A stretch of DNA of 37,956 nucleotides, taken from NCBI RefSeq assembly GCF_022842015.1, contig NZ_JALHQJ010000029.1:1-37956 (forward strand), written 5' to 3'. The stretch is from Nitrosomonas sp. (GTDB lineage Bacteria > Pseudomonadota > Gammaproteobacteria > Burkholderiales > Nitrosomonadaceae). Of the stretch, positions 8,275 through 17,846 are shown piece after piece. The notes under the pieces were generated by a model, which worked only from the letters and a program-made list of their open reading frames with translations, searched no databases and was not told where the DNA came from. Made by a program: the position numbers and the translations under genes. Numbering within the stretch: position 1 is the stretch's first letter; each line of letters opens with the position of its first letter.

Positions 8275-9207
8275 ATGGGAAAATTAATGCGAAACGTGGT
8301 GCTGGCCGTCAAGGAAGAAACCACATACGGAACAGACATTGTTCCAACCTCAGCGGCCAATTCAATCCTGGCTCGAGTATCTGATGTGCAGCCGGTGGTT
8401 GCGGAGTTCGTTGATCGTGACAACATCAAGCCTTATCTTGGATCGTCAGGCAAGGTTGAGGTCTCAGCACACTCTGAACTGACAGTGGAAATTGAGCTGG
8501 CAGGTGCGTCAGCTGCAGGAACTGTACCCGGCTGGGCACCGTTGTTGAAAGCATGTGGGTTTGGTGAAACCATCGTGGCATCCACAAGCGTGACATACAA
8601 GCCAGTATCAACCGCATTCAAGTCGGTGTCTATTTACTACTTCCTGGATGGATTGCTGCACAAAATGATTGGCTGTATGGGAACGCCAACATTTACGCTT
8701 AATGCTCGCGGGATTCCGATGATCAGCATCAAACTGACCGGATTGTATTCAGCCACGACGGACACCGCATTACCGACTGATTCAGATTACTCCGCATTCC
8801 TTGCGCCACAAGCTGTGAATAAAGTTAACACCACGGCATTCACTCTGCATGGCGTCAGCAGCGCATTCGATCAATTATCGATCGATGGCGGAAACACAGT
8901 GATATATCGCAATATGCCGACACTGGAAGATGTTCTGATCACTGACCGCAAAGTCAGCGGCAGCATATCAATCCAGATGTCATCAGTTGCAATCAAGGCA
9001 TGGCACGATACTGTGCGTGACGGCACCATCGCGGCGCTTTCAATGTCGCACGGTAGCGGCGCAGGTAAAACCTTTACCATCAGCGCACCTAAAGCACAAT
9101 TGGTCAATCCGCAATATCAGGATAAAGACGGCGTGGTCATGCTTAACCTGGGCCTCGATTTACAACCAGACGCTGGCAATGATGAATTGTCGATTGCGAT
9201 TACATAG
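8275..9207 (+). CDS. Major tail tube protein
   Basis: A 310-aa tail tube protein. The start (VVLAVKEETTYGTDIVPT) and the central GWAPLLKACGFGE block are typical of this structural family, and the length and beta-rich composition fit. It polymerises around the tape measure. AAGGAG lies 6-7 nt before the ATG. The following 57 bases hold the ribosome-binding site of the chaperone gene. Confidence 0.88.
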   Translation: MGKLMRNVVLAVKEETTYGTDIVPTSAANSILARVSDVQPVVAEFVDRDNIKPYLGSSGKVEVSAHSELTVEIELAGASAAGTVPGWAPLLKACGFGETIVASTSVTYKPVSTAFKSVSIYYFLDGLLHKMIGCMGTPTFTLNARGIPMISIKLTGLYSATTDTALPTDSDYSAFLAPQAVNKVNTTAFTLHGVSSAFDQLSIDGGNTVIYRNMPTLEDVLITDRKVSGSISIQMSSVAIKAWHDTVRDGTIAALSMSHGSGAGKTFTISAPKAQLVNPQYQDKDGVVMLNLGLDLQPDAGNDELSIAIT

Positions 9208-9264
9208 ACTAACTGTATCGCATCAGATATTTGGCATTGATTCATATAAAACGAGGATTTAGAG

Positions 9265-9597
9265 ATGGCATTAAAAATCGCAAAGAAACCGACATTCTCG
9301 GCAACTGCAGAAGTCTTCACTCCAAATGACCGTTGTGGTCATGATCGGTCAACACTGACGGTCAAGTTCTTGCGCACGACACGAGAAGAACTGGATGAAT
9401 TGAGAAAAATTCCCCAGGTCGATGTGCTGAGACAAAAGCTGACTGGATGGGATGATTTCCAGGACGAAGAAGGTAACAACCTGGAATTCAATCCTGATAA
9501 TCTTGAGATTCTGTTGAATATCCCGGAAGCATTGTACGGACTCTCTTTGGCATTCTGGGATTCTGTTGTAAAGGCTAAGGGCCGCGAAAAAAACTAG
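9265..9597 (+). CDS. Tail assembly chaperone, short form (gpG-like)
   Basis: A 110-aa protein between tube and tape-measure genes, the place of lambda gpG. It has a beta-strand N-terminal part and helical C-terminal half (LRTTREELDELRK, then NLEILLNIPEALYGLSLAFWDSV). The frame ends at TAG directly after the slippery heptamer at 9588-9594, so this is the product made when no frameshift occurs. It would coat the tape measure during tail assembly and be absent from the virion. Confidence 0.85.
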   Translation: MALKIAKKPTFSATAEVFTPNDRCGHDRSTLTVKFLRTTREELDELRKIPQVDVLRQKLTGWDDFQDEEGNNLEFNPDNLEILLNIPEALYGLSLAFWDSVVKAKGREKN

Positions 9598-9965
9598 AAG
9601 CGGTTGCCCGTTATTGGGCGGGTGACCACAAACAACCAATCGGCATAGATCAGGATGTCATCGATGGCCTGACTGCCGCAAACGCTCCGGCAGAAGTTAT
9701 TGAAGCCGCCAGGCGTAACTTCGGCATGGATGGTGCGGATGACTGCGAAGTTTGGGAAGAAAACTGGGAATCAGTCACGCTATTTTTGGCAATGAACACG
9801 CAATGGATCATTTCTGCGGATGTCGGCTATGTCGGCATCAATTACGTTGCGCTTGAATCTTCCATGAAAATGTCCGGCACCAAAAAGAAAAAACGAGCTG
9901 TGATATTTGATGATGTACGTCTGATGGAATCAATCGCGCTCGAAGTTCTGAGGGATAGAAAATAA
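9265..9965 (+). CDS. Tail assembly chaperone, long form by -1 frameshift (gpGT-like)
   Basis: Slipping back one base at A-AAA-AAC (9588-9594) bypasses TAG 9595-9597 and continues from 9594 in the overlapping frame for 123 more codons to TAA 9963-9965, giving about 233 aa. The appended domain runs LEAVARYWAGDHKQ at its start and contains DDCEVWEENWESVTLFLAMNTQW, which resembles the DUF1799 domain seen at this position in other phages. The appended frame has no good start of its own before residue 44 of the domain (ATG 9726), which supports access by frameshifting. Its last base is the first base of the tape-measure ATG. Confidence 0.85.
9588..9594 (+). promoter_or_regulatory. -1 programmed frameshift site A-AAA-AAC
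   Basis: The heptamer is in the correct X-XXY-YYZ register of the 9265 frame, immediately before its stop codon. It is a canonical bacterial -1 slippery sequence and sits in the gene pair that is frameshifted in most long-tailed phages. Confidence 0.88.
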
Positions 9966-12900
9966 TGTCAGCACTTGGAAGTCTAGTTGTCAAACTTGCG
10001 CTCGAGCATGCTGAATATACGCAAGGTCTGGATAAATCCAGCCAGGAAGCACTTAAATTCGGTAAAAACATACAAGGCAGCTTTGATAAAGCCGGAAGGT
10101 CTGCAAAAGAATTCTTCTCAGGTATCGCCGCAGGCGCTGTTGCTGGTATTGCTTCTATTGTTGGCATCAATGCAGCGGTTTCCAAGACACGGGATTCAAT
10201 CAATATTCTTGCCAGCATAAACGACGCTGCAGAAAAGACCGGCTCAAGTATCGAAGATTTATCAAGAATCGAGCAGGTGTCACGTAATTACGGCGATTCT
10301 TTTGTTGAAATAGACAAAGCACTCGGCAGGATTTCTAAAGGATTGGCCGAATTCAAAGACCCAGCCAATGATGCAGTAAGGGCGCTTGATGCGATTGGTG
10401 TATCTACTCATGACAGCAATGGTGAGTTGAGAAAGGCGGCTGACGTTTACATCGATGTTGCCAGGTCGCTGCAACAATATGAAGACGGTGCGCAGAAAAC
10501 GGCAGTTGCCAATGCGCTATTTGGTAAAAGCGGAACTGATCTGATTCCTGCCATGAATAACTTGGCCAGTGGCATCGATAGCGTGCGCTCGGTATCTGGC
10601 AAGACCACCTTGGCCGCTGATGACTTCAAAGATGCAATGGCCAGAACTGGCGCGATTGTAGATAGCCTGTTTTTCTCAATGGCGGGTAACCTTCTGCCAA
10701 CACTCAATAATATTATTACTGCTGTGAATTCATCGGCAACTCAAATGGATGGTTTTGCAGCATCCGGCAATGTTGTGTCCACTGTGCTGAAAGGCATGGT
10801 CATTGCTGGCTACACCATTATCGACGTATTCCAGGGCGTAGGCCGAGAGATCGGTGGACGTGCCGCGCAGTTGGTGGCGCTATCAAAACTTGATTTCAAA
10901 GCTGCTGGTTTTATTGGGGATGAGATAGCAAAAGATTCTGCCAATGCCAGAGCTGAATTCGACAAGTTTATTGATACTGTATTGAATGGGGATCAGAAAC
11001 TTGTTGATTCCGCCACTTCTGGCGGTATGAAAAAAACAATAGATTTTGCAATGAGGTCGTCTGAAGAAATTGCTAGCCTGAAGTCAGCTACCGATTCATC
11101 GGCTAATGCTTCTCAGAATTTCATGCAGAAGCTTGAATCAGAAGCCGCTCAGTTGGGCAAAACAAGCGTGGAAATACGCAAGATGGAAGCTGCAAAGCTG
11201 GGCTTATCTTCCGTTGCCGATCCTTTGATCGATAAGATCGAACAAGAAACCGCAGCAGCCAGAAGACTGGAAGCGCAACTAACCAGGGTCAAGAGCATCA
11301 CCGAATCCGTGCAGACCGCTGATGAGCGTTTCAGTCAAACGGTTGACGAACTGAACGACTTGATGGCGATACCAAACAGCGGACTGAGTATCGAGACATA
11401 CAGCCGCGCAGTCAAAAAAGCACAATCTGAGCTGGACAAGTCGATAAATGCCACCAAGGACTCTGGCAGGCAGGCTGCGAATGAATGGAGCGACATTTGG
11501 CGCAATGCTGAAAACACAGCACGGAACGCCTTTGTTCAATTTGCAGCGCACGGTAAAAGTGCTATGGAGTCAATCGGCGAGTCGATTAAATTCTTTATCT
11601 TTGATGCGCTGTACCAGCTTACAGTACGGAAGTGGATTGTTAACGTTGGCGCTGCGGTTGGATTGGGTGGCATAGGTGGATCAGGTTCTGCCCTGGCCGC
11701 TGAAGGTGGTAGCGGCATTCTCAATGCTGCAAGCCTAGGATCAAATGCACTTGGATTGTTCAAGTCTGGCTTTGGTGTAACAGGATTACTCAGTAAAGCT
11801 GGCAGCATGTTGCCGGGTTCAGCTGGCTCCTTCTTCAGCGGTATGGGCGTGACAGGAACACAGGCAGCAGCTCAAGCAGGTGCATCAGCATTGTGGGGTT
11901 CATCTGGCGCCAGTGCTGCTGCCAGCATGGGGACATCATTTGCGGCTGTAGCTGGGCCTGCTATAGCGCTGGCTGCTGTTGATGCAATTGGCAGGGTATT
12001 GGCTGGTGACAAAAAGCTTGGTGGTGCTGAGATGATTCCGGTTGTAGGTGGATTCCTGGCCGCGTTATTTGGCCGCGGGCCCTACAAATTCAGGCAGCAA
12101 TCGATCCAAGGAACTGCGAGTTCTGAGGGTTTTGATGGCGACATCACAAACGTATTCAGGGCGAAAGGCGGGCTGTTCAGAAGCAATGGTCACAAATCCC
12201 AGACCGAGCAATTCACTCTTGAGCAACAGACACTATTTGATAGTGCGCTTAATGGGTTCTATGGATCAGCTCATCAGTTTGCCGAGAATCTGGGTTTAAG
12301 CACCGATCTTGTGGATAATTTTACGCAGGAAGTGCAAATCAAATCAGAGAAAGGCAAAACGGTAACCGAGGAAGCGATAAACGAAATGCTTCAGGGTATC
12401 GGCAATAGCCTCGCGCAAAATGTTTTGCCGATTGTTGATACTTTCAGGAAAGCGGGCGAGGATTCTTTTGCAACATTGACCCGGCTTAACACTGAGTTTG
12501 TGTCGTTATCTCAGGCCGCTCAAAATCTTGGCGCATCAGTTGATTATGCGAAACAATTGATCGGCAGCCTATCGATAGAAGCTCGGACGGCATTCCTTGA
12601 CAATTATGGTGGAACAGAGAAATTACTATCCGATTCCGCAAGTTTTAGTCAATTATTCCTGACTGAAGCAGAGCGCATGGCTCCGGCCATCAAGTTTGTG
12701 GAAGATGGATTAACCAGCTTGGGATTTTCTGCCAATATCACCAAGGATGAATTCAAGCAACTTGTTCAGACTCTGTTGCAATCGGCTTCAGAATCCGATC
12801 AGGCCAAAGGCGTTTTGTTATTGCAGAATAATGCGCTGTTTGCTTCTGTGGCTGATTACAAAAATTCGATTCAAGAGGTGGCATCAAAGACAGAAGGTTT

Positions 12901-13567
12901 GACCGCAAAAACAGAAGATCTGACTGAAGCGCAGCAGGATTATATCGACTCTGTAAATAGAACAATCCGGGCAATGCAATTGGATTCCGCAGCAAATCAG
13001 ATTGCTCTGATCAATCAAGAAATAGATAAGCTGATTGGATTTGCAGACTCTCTCAAGAACACGGTCGAGCAGATCAGTCCTCAGAGTTTGGATAGCGCAA
13101 GACAGCAAGTGATCGAAGCGACCCAGGCCGCGAGAGGTGGAAAAGTAACGGATATATCGGCTGCATTGGCAACACTTTCGAACCAGAGCACATCAGGATT
13201 CACTGATAGCTTTTCGTTCGCGCGCAGCAAAGCACAATCGATTGCATTGATAGATCAACTGTCTGAGGCAATATCTGGCGCCATTGAATTCAAGCAAGCA
13301 TCGATTGCGGATGATCTGCGGATAGCGGCTAACAGATCAAGAATTCCTGCATTTGCATCAGGCGGACATCATCGCGGAGGATTACGCATCGTTGGCGAAC
13401 GTGGACCAGAAATTGAGCGCACCGGCCCTAGTCACATCACCAGCAACAGTGATCTCAAGAAATCGATTGGTAATGATGAGTTGCTTCAGGAATTGAAAAA
13501 AATGAACAGTACGCTTGATTCTGTAACGCAGAGCGGAACAGCTCTAAGGACGAGGAACGTAGCGTGA
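9965..13567 (+). CDS. Tape measure protein
   Basis: A 1200-aa protein that sets tail length; by the usual ratio of about 0.15 nm per residue the tail would be near 180 nm. The N-terminal region (ALEHAEYTQGLDKSSQEALK) is helical. Residues about 80-230 (INDAAEKTGSSIEDLSRIEQ and ALFGKSGTDLIPAMN) match the conserved tape-measure domain. Gly/Ala-rich hydrophobic stretches around 560-690 could span the host membrane. The end carries the common FASGGHHRGGLRIVGERGPEI motif. ATG shares one base with the stop of the frameshifted chaperone. Confidence 0.95.
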   Translation: MSALGSLVVKLALEHAEYTQGLDKSSQEALKFGKNIQGSFDKAGRSAKEFFSGIAAGAVAGIASIVGINAAVSKTRDSINILASINDAAEKTGSSIEDLSRIEQVSRNYGDSFVEIDKALGRISKGLAEFKDPANDAVRALDAIGVSTHDSNGELRKAADVYIDVARSLQQYEDGAQKTAVANALFGKSGTDLIPAMNNLASGIDSVRSVSGKTTLAADDFKDAMARTGAIVDSLFFSMAGNLLPTLNNIITAVNSSATQMDGFAASGNVVSTVLKGMVIAGYTIIDVFQGVGREIGGRAAQLVALSKLDFKAAGFIGDEIAKDSANARAEFDKFIDTVLNGDQKLVDSATSGGMKKTIDFAMRSSEEIASLKSATDSSANASQNFMQKLESEAAQLGKTSVEIRKMEAAKLGLSSVADPLIDKIEQETAAARRLEAQLTRVKSITESVQTADERFSQTVDELNDLMAIPNSGLSIETYSRAVKKAQSELDKSINATKDSGRQAANEWSDIWRNAENTARNAFVQFAAHGKSAMESIGESIKFFIFDALYQLTVRKWIVNVGAAVGLGGIGGSGSALAAEGGSGILNAASLGSNALGLFKSGFGVTGLLSKAGSMLPGSAGSFFSGMGVTGTQAAAQAGASALWGSSGASAAASMGTSFAAVAGPAIALAAVDAIGRVLAGDKKLGGAEMIPVVGGFLAALFGRGPYKFRQQSIQGTASSEGFDGDITNVFRAKGGLFRSNGHKSQTEQFTLEQQTLFDSALNGFYGSAHQFAENLGLSTDLVDNFTQEVQIKSEKGKTVTEEAINEMLQGIGNSLAQNVLPIVDTFRKAGEDSFATLTRLNTEFVSLSQAAQNLGASVDYAKQLIGSLSIEARTAFLDNYGGTEKLLSDSASFSQLFLTEAERMAPAIKFVEDGLTSLGFSANITKDEFKQLVQTLLQSASESDQAKGVLLLQNNALFASVADYKNSIQEVASKTEGLTAKTEDLTEAQQDYIDSVNRTIRAMQLDSAANQIALINQEIDKLIGFADSLKNTVEQISPQSLDSARQQVIEATQAARGGKVTDISAALATLSNQSTSGFTDSFSFARSKAQSIALIDQLSEAISGAIEFKQASIADDLRIAANRSRIPAFASGGHHRGGLRIVGERGPEIERTGPSHITSNSDLKKSIGNDELLQELKKMNSTLDSVTQSGTALRTRNVA

Positions 13568-14478
13568 AAGCCTTTATCCCGTTTGGAATCACTGATTCTA
13601 TGGTTGTTAGCAGCACAATCAGTGAACCAGATACATCAGAGCCAGCTTACGATGTTGCTACATCCTACGCTGAATTTGCTCAAGTCAGTGTGGTGACTAC
13701 TGATAGCCATCTGGTTTATGAATCATTGGTAAGCGGAAACATTGGCAATCCTGTCACTGACGCGACAAAGTGGATATTAAAAGGCAACACGAACAAATGG
13801 AGAATGTTTGATTACAACCAGGGCAATCCGAGCGTCGGGCAGTCGCCTTTTACTGTGGTGCTTCGTCCTGGTAGAAGGGTCGATTCTCTAATGCTCGACG
13901 GCCTGAAAGCGTCCTTGCTGGATATCACGGTGAGAAATGGTATTGACGGGGATATTGTATACACGCTCGATGGCTATTTGTTGTCGCGTGATGTGAATAC
14001 GTTTTACGGATACTTCTTCGCGCCATTTATTTACACGAAATCTGTAGCAACGTTCCAGATACCGCCAGTTGCTGATCCGGTTATTTACCTGACATTATCC
14101 GATCAATCTGGATTGGTAGAGCTGGGAAGATTTGCTGTCGGTCAATCTATTCACATTGGACACATCCGCTGGAGCCCAATTGTAGATTCGGACAATTACA
14201 GCGAAATTGAATGGGATGCGTTTGGCAAATCAACATTGACGCCGGTACCCAGCATTCCGACCAATGAACTGAAGGTTGAAACAGACAAAGTAAGATTGAG
14301 CGCGGTTCGTCAATTTCGTGACCAGGCCAATGCCAAAGCAGTTGTGTGGTCAGGCATGGACGATGTTGTTCATCCATACCAGGAATCCTTGATTTTATTC
14401 GGCGTTTATAGAAGTTTCCAAATAGACATAAGCAACCAGGCCCTTGCTGTAATAAATCTATCACTGAAAGGCATCTAA
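13564..14478 (+). CDS. Tail tip/distal tail protein with carbohydrate-binding-like insert
   Basis: A 304-aa protein just after the tape measure, overlapping it by 4 bases (GTGA; GTG start). Residues about 25-80 resemble a small carbohydrate-binding-like module: SYAEFAQVSVVTTDSHLVYE, then NIGNPVTDATKWI. The remainder is beta-rich with a conserved-looking GYLLSRDVNTFYGYFFAPF. Position suggests a distal tail or hub component, but I do not recognise a named family. Confidence 0.75.
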   Translation: MKAFIPFGITDSMVVSSTISEPDTSEPAYDVATSYAEFAQVSVVTTDSHLVYESLVSGNIGNPVTDATKWILKGNTNKWRMFDYNQGNPSVGQSPFTVVLRPGRRVDSLMLDGLKASLLDITVRNGIDGDIVYTLDGYLLSRDVNTFYGYFFAPFIYTKSVATFQIPPVADPVIYLTLSDQSGLVELGRFAVGQSIHIGHIRWSPIVDSDNYSEIEWDAFGKSTLTPVPSIPTNELKVETDKVRLSAVRQFRDQANAKAVVWSGMDDVVHPYQESLILFGVYRSFQIDISNQALAVINLSLKGI

Positions 14479-14480
14479 CA

Positions 14481-16226
14481 ATGGTTACACAAGTAGCGTT
14501 ATTTTCCACACCTGTTCCGAACACAAATTCACAAACTTCGGAAGAGTTCGAGGCTTCTGCAAATACGCTTGTGAGTGAGCTCAATCCAAGATTCACGCAG
14601 TTGAACGCAGCAATATCAGAGGTCAATCAAATGTCTCTGAATGCCGAGGCCGCCGCAGGTGAACTGGCCAATGCTGCTTGGGTGTCTGGCACCACGTATG
14701 CGGCAGGGGATATCAGGTACAGCCCACTGGATTTCTACAGTTATCGCAGGAAAACCAATGGCGCTGGTACAACTGACCCGAGTCTTGATCCTACAAACTG
14801 GGCACTGCAAACGCGCACAACCTATGGTGGATCTGACACGACAAGTAGTGCGGTTGATGTAAATTTAACATCATCGAGCGGAAGATTGCAGTTGATTGCC
14901 ATGACTGCATCCGGGAAGAGAGTCACTTTGCCGGCTGCGAACTCATTGCAAAAAGGCGCGAATCTTTTTGTGATCAGTAATACTGGTGATTATAGGTTTG
15001 ATGTCAGGAAGAATGGCGGAGTTTTTGTCTGTTACGTTGATCCAGGGAAAGTCGTTGCATTTAGCTGTGCTGATATATCCACTGCCGCTGGTGTGTGGGC
15101 AATAAGCGGCGAGCGGATTGAAACGATTTACAGTGGCAATACTGCTGAAGTATTGAATGCGGTCGATTCTCGTTATATTGCTGTGGCCATGTTGTCGGCA
15201 ACGAAAGCTATCTGTGCGTTCAAGAACAATTCGACTGGTTTTATGGATGCGGTAATACTTAATTACGGTTCATCGTCTGGCACGCCGCTGCAAATATCTG
15301 CCGAAGCGGTAAGAAACATAACTATAGCGGCTCTTTCCAGCACGAAGGCTGTTGCTGTGTACCAGGTAAATTCCGGGAGCAGCGACATAAAGGGTTATGT
15401 GCTTGATGTGTCGAGCAACACAATAACGCCAGGCTTGGTCAAGACAATCGTAACTGCTGCCGGTGCATCAGGGGCTAATGGTGCTTCACTGGCAACGCTT
15501 TCATCGTCAAAATTATTGCTCGCGTACATGTACTCAGGTGCGTCAACGATCAAAGAGCGAGTGCTGGATGTGTCTGGCACGACCATCGCAGAGAATTCCG
15601 AAGTAGACGCTGACGCATCGTCATTCTTGACAACATCAACGCCATTGCTCCTTGCAAGGGCAATCAGCGCGACTAAAGCGCTCGTGACTTTCATCGGATC
15701 ATCATCTCAGATGACCTTGCGTCTTCAAACAATAACCGGATCAACCCCGGCTCCATCAGGTTCCGTTCTGTCAATAATCACACCAGGAACCAGTCTTGCT
15801 GTCGCGTTTTCTGTTTGCGTGCTCAATTCCAATAGAGCTGTTGTTTTTAGATCCGTAGATCGCAAATATGGCGCCATTGTTGCCTATCTGATCGACATAT
15901 CAGGCACAACGCCTGTGCTGATTGCGAGCAAGAATATAGCTTTAGATTTCAAGGAAGACGCTGTCCAGGTTCTGGCCACCAAGCTGGATTCAGGCAGAAT
16001 TTATATGACATGGCCAGGCGGTTACAGTCTTGGCGCTGATGCTGTGGTAATGAAAATAACGAGTGACGATCGCATATTGATCCGCTCTGTATCTGAAAGG
16101 CTCGAGCCAGGCATTACCGCAGCGTTCGGATATGTGGCGTGTGAGTCATTAAGTTCATCAAGTGTCATGCAGGTTTGCAGAAACGCATCCACTTTCCTGA
16201 GCGCGAAAACGGTAGAGATCGGATAA
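14481..16226 (+). CDS. Tail fibre protein with CBM-like module and repeated beta units
   Basis: A 581-aa protein. The first 65 residues are helical and probably trimerise or attach. Residues about 67-107 (W-x-S-G-T-x-Y ... GD-I-R-Y ... DPTNW) look like a CBM5/12-type sugar-binding module. From about 220 to the end there are recurrent blocks of 40-55 residues with S-x-T/S-K-A-x-x-x-x/Y followed by a V-L-D-V-S-x-T strand, as in beta-propeller sheets. It is likely to be a receptor-binding or tip protein. It starts 2 bases after the previous gene and is followed by a terminator. Confidence 0.75.
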   Translation: MVTQVALFSTPVPNTNSQTSEEFEASANTLVSELNPRFTQLNAAISEVNQMSLNAEAAAGELANAAWVSGTTYAAGDIRYSPLDFYSYRRKTNGAGTTDPSLDPTNWALQTRTTYGGSDTTSSAVDVNLTSSSGRLQLIAMTASGKRVTLPAANSLQKGANLFVISNTGDYRFDVRKNGGVFVCYVDPGKVVAFSCADISTAAGVWAISGERIETIYSGNTAEVLNAVDSRYIAVAMLSATKAICAFKNNSTGFMDAVILNYGSSSGTPLQISAEAVRNITIAALSSTKAVAVYQVNSGSSDIKGYVLDVSSNTITPGLVKTIVTAAGASGANGASLATLSSSKLLLAYMYSGASTIKERVLDVSGTTIAENSEVDADASSFLTTSTPLLLARAISATKALVTFIGSSSQMTLRLQTITGSTPAPSGSVLSIITPGTSLAVAFSVCVLNSNRAVVFRSVDRKYGAIVAYLIDISGTTPVLIASKNIALDFKEDAVQVLATKLDSGRIYMTWPGGYSLGADAVVMKITSDDRILIRSVSERLEPGITAAFGYVACESLSSSSVMQVCRNASTFLSAKTVEIG

Positions 16227-16252
16227 ACAAAACATCAAGCAGCATCCACATG

Positions 16253-16278
16253 GCCGCCATTGAGCGGCTTTTTTATTT
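16253..16278 (+). terminator. Intrinsic terminator after the first fibre gene
   Basis: GCCGC and GCGGC pair around CATTGA, followed by TTTTTTATTTTT. It splits the tail genes from the second fibre/spike group and is probably read through by antiterminated polymerase to some degree. Confidence 0.8.
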
Positions 16279-16300
16279 TTAAAATCCAGTGAGGTAATCA

Positions 16301-17845
16301 ATGGCCACTCTTATATCCAACATCATCAGCAAAGTACGCGAAGCGGGATTTGTCCGCTTTTTGAACGGGGAATTGGTTGATCAACACAACAACTCCATTC
16401 TGGTTGATGTTGGCGAAAGTGGGTTAGTGCCATATGTTGCTTATGCATCCGGGCCAAACGGAGAAGGTTTCACAATGACGAGCTCGACTGAGCTCGAATA
16501 CATTGCGTTTAAGTCAGCCGCTTCTGATGCGGTGCTGACTGTTTCGGATTTTGCTGGATTGTGGTTTCACAGAAAGGGATTGCCCGGTGCCAGCATTCCT
16601 GGACAGAATGGCGTGGATGGAAGGAATGGTGGTTCACCGATAGTTTTTGGAGGTGACACATCAGCAACCAGGCCTGGCGAGGGCGTCGTCAAATTCAATA
16701 ACGCAAACCCGGCATTGGCCACGGCAATGTACATCGATGCATTCTCTCCTTCAGGTACCGATATAAGCGGACTGCTTTCAACAATACCGAGCGGTGCTAA
16801 GTTCATTCTTTCTATCGATTCGCCGACAGAGACGACGATGGCTGTTTTCCAGTTCAATGGTGCACCAGTTGATAATACCGACTGGTTCACGGTAGCAGTT
16901 ACGAACATTTCCGCTTCTTCAACATCATTTGTTGATGGTGACACCTGCACGTTCGAGATCATGGGATTCACTAATTTCTCGATTGACCCGGTAACAGATC
17001 GGTTCATGGTTGATGGTGTTGATAAATCTGGCACCACATCAGTCGCCACTTTCTCTGCTCTTCCAGACCCAACGACTGTTCCTCTGAATGTTTATTACGT
17101 CACCGCACAGGATTGTTTCGTCTATGCACGCGGTTCGGAATGGTGGCCGGTTAACCGCAGGGCCATTGTCTACAGATCTGGCAATCCAACCACTGTCCTC
17201 GCGCCGGCGACAGCAGCAACTGCAATAGCAGACAATGGATCGGGCAAGGTTCGAATTACTGCTGCGGGTCATGGATTAACTTCAAGCCAGAATAACGGCA
17301 AGATCTACATATCCGGCGGGGGCACATGGACGCCTGGATTGTACAGATTTACCTATGTGGGTTCTGGTAATTACGATTTTCAAGACGTTACTTATGGCGC
17401 TGGTCTTGGAGTTCCCACGGTTTCTAAAGGAAATGCGACCGATGAGATTATTGTGCAAACAATACACATCCCGCCGCTCACGACGCAATCGTCCATAGAA
17501 TTATTGATAGCCAGTCTGAATAGCGACAGCACAGAAACCAAGCGCACGATAATTGATTGGGAGGGTGTCCGGTTTTATAACCGCAATGACAACGGCGCCG
17601 GTAATGACGCATCATTCCACGGCCCAACCATCATTAACCTGAATAGCAACACGTCACGGTCATGTACCCTTGGCCTGGCGTTCGTTGGTGGTAAATCAAC
17701 TAGCGGATCAATACCTGTGACAGGCAATTTTTCTACGGCGACTGGCACGACGATGGTATTAAAAGCGCTGCTGGGGAATTCAACCACGCCAATTGGGACA
17801 GAATCAATAACCTATAACGACATCAGAGCGGTTTGGGAGTCTTGA
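16301..17845 (+). CDS. Tail fibre/spike protein with collagen-like segment
   Basis: A 514-aa structural protein. A helical N-terminus is followed at about 93-111 by a short collagen-like G-x-x-G segment (GLPGASIPGQNGVDGRNGG), a trimerisation feature common in tail fibres. The rest is rich in Thr, Ser, Asp and Gly with strand-like spacing (GHGLTSSQNNGKIYISGGG near 325). GAGG lies 9 nt before the ATG. It is probably displayed with the glycosidase-like protein encoded next. No enzyme motif is seen. Confidence 0.75.
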   Translation: MATLISNIISKVREAGFVRFLNGELVDQHNNSILVDVGESGLVPYVAYASGPNGEGFTMTSSTELEYIAFKSAASDAVLTVSDFAGLWFHRKGLPGASIPGQNGVDGRNGGSPIVFGGDTSATRPGEGVVKFNNANPALATAMYIDAFSPSGTDISGLLSTIPSGAKFILSIDSPTETTMAVFQFNGAPVDNTDWFTVAVTNISASSTSFVDGDTCTFEIMGFTNFSIDPVTDRFMVDGVDKSGTTSVATFSALPDPTTVPLNVYYVTAQDCFVYARGSEWWPVNRRAIVYRSGNPTTVLAPATAATAIADNGSGKVRITAAGHGLTSSQNNGKIYISGGGTWTPGLYRFTYVGSGNYDFQDVTYGAGLGVPTVSKGNATDEIIVQTIHIPPLTTQSSIELLIASLNSDSTETKRTIIDWEGVRFYNRNDNGAGNDASFHGPTIINLNSNTSRSCTLGLAFVGGKSTSGSIPVTGNFSTATGTTMVLKALLGNSTTPIGTESITYNDIRAVWES

Positions 17846-17846
17846 T

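Noticed and set aside
14147..14626. 159-codon minus-strand frame in the tail genes
   Set aside because: It is antisense to two well-supported tail genes with no start signal or domain.
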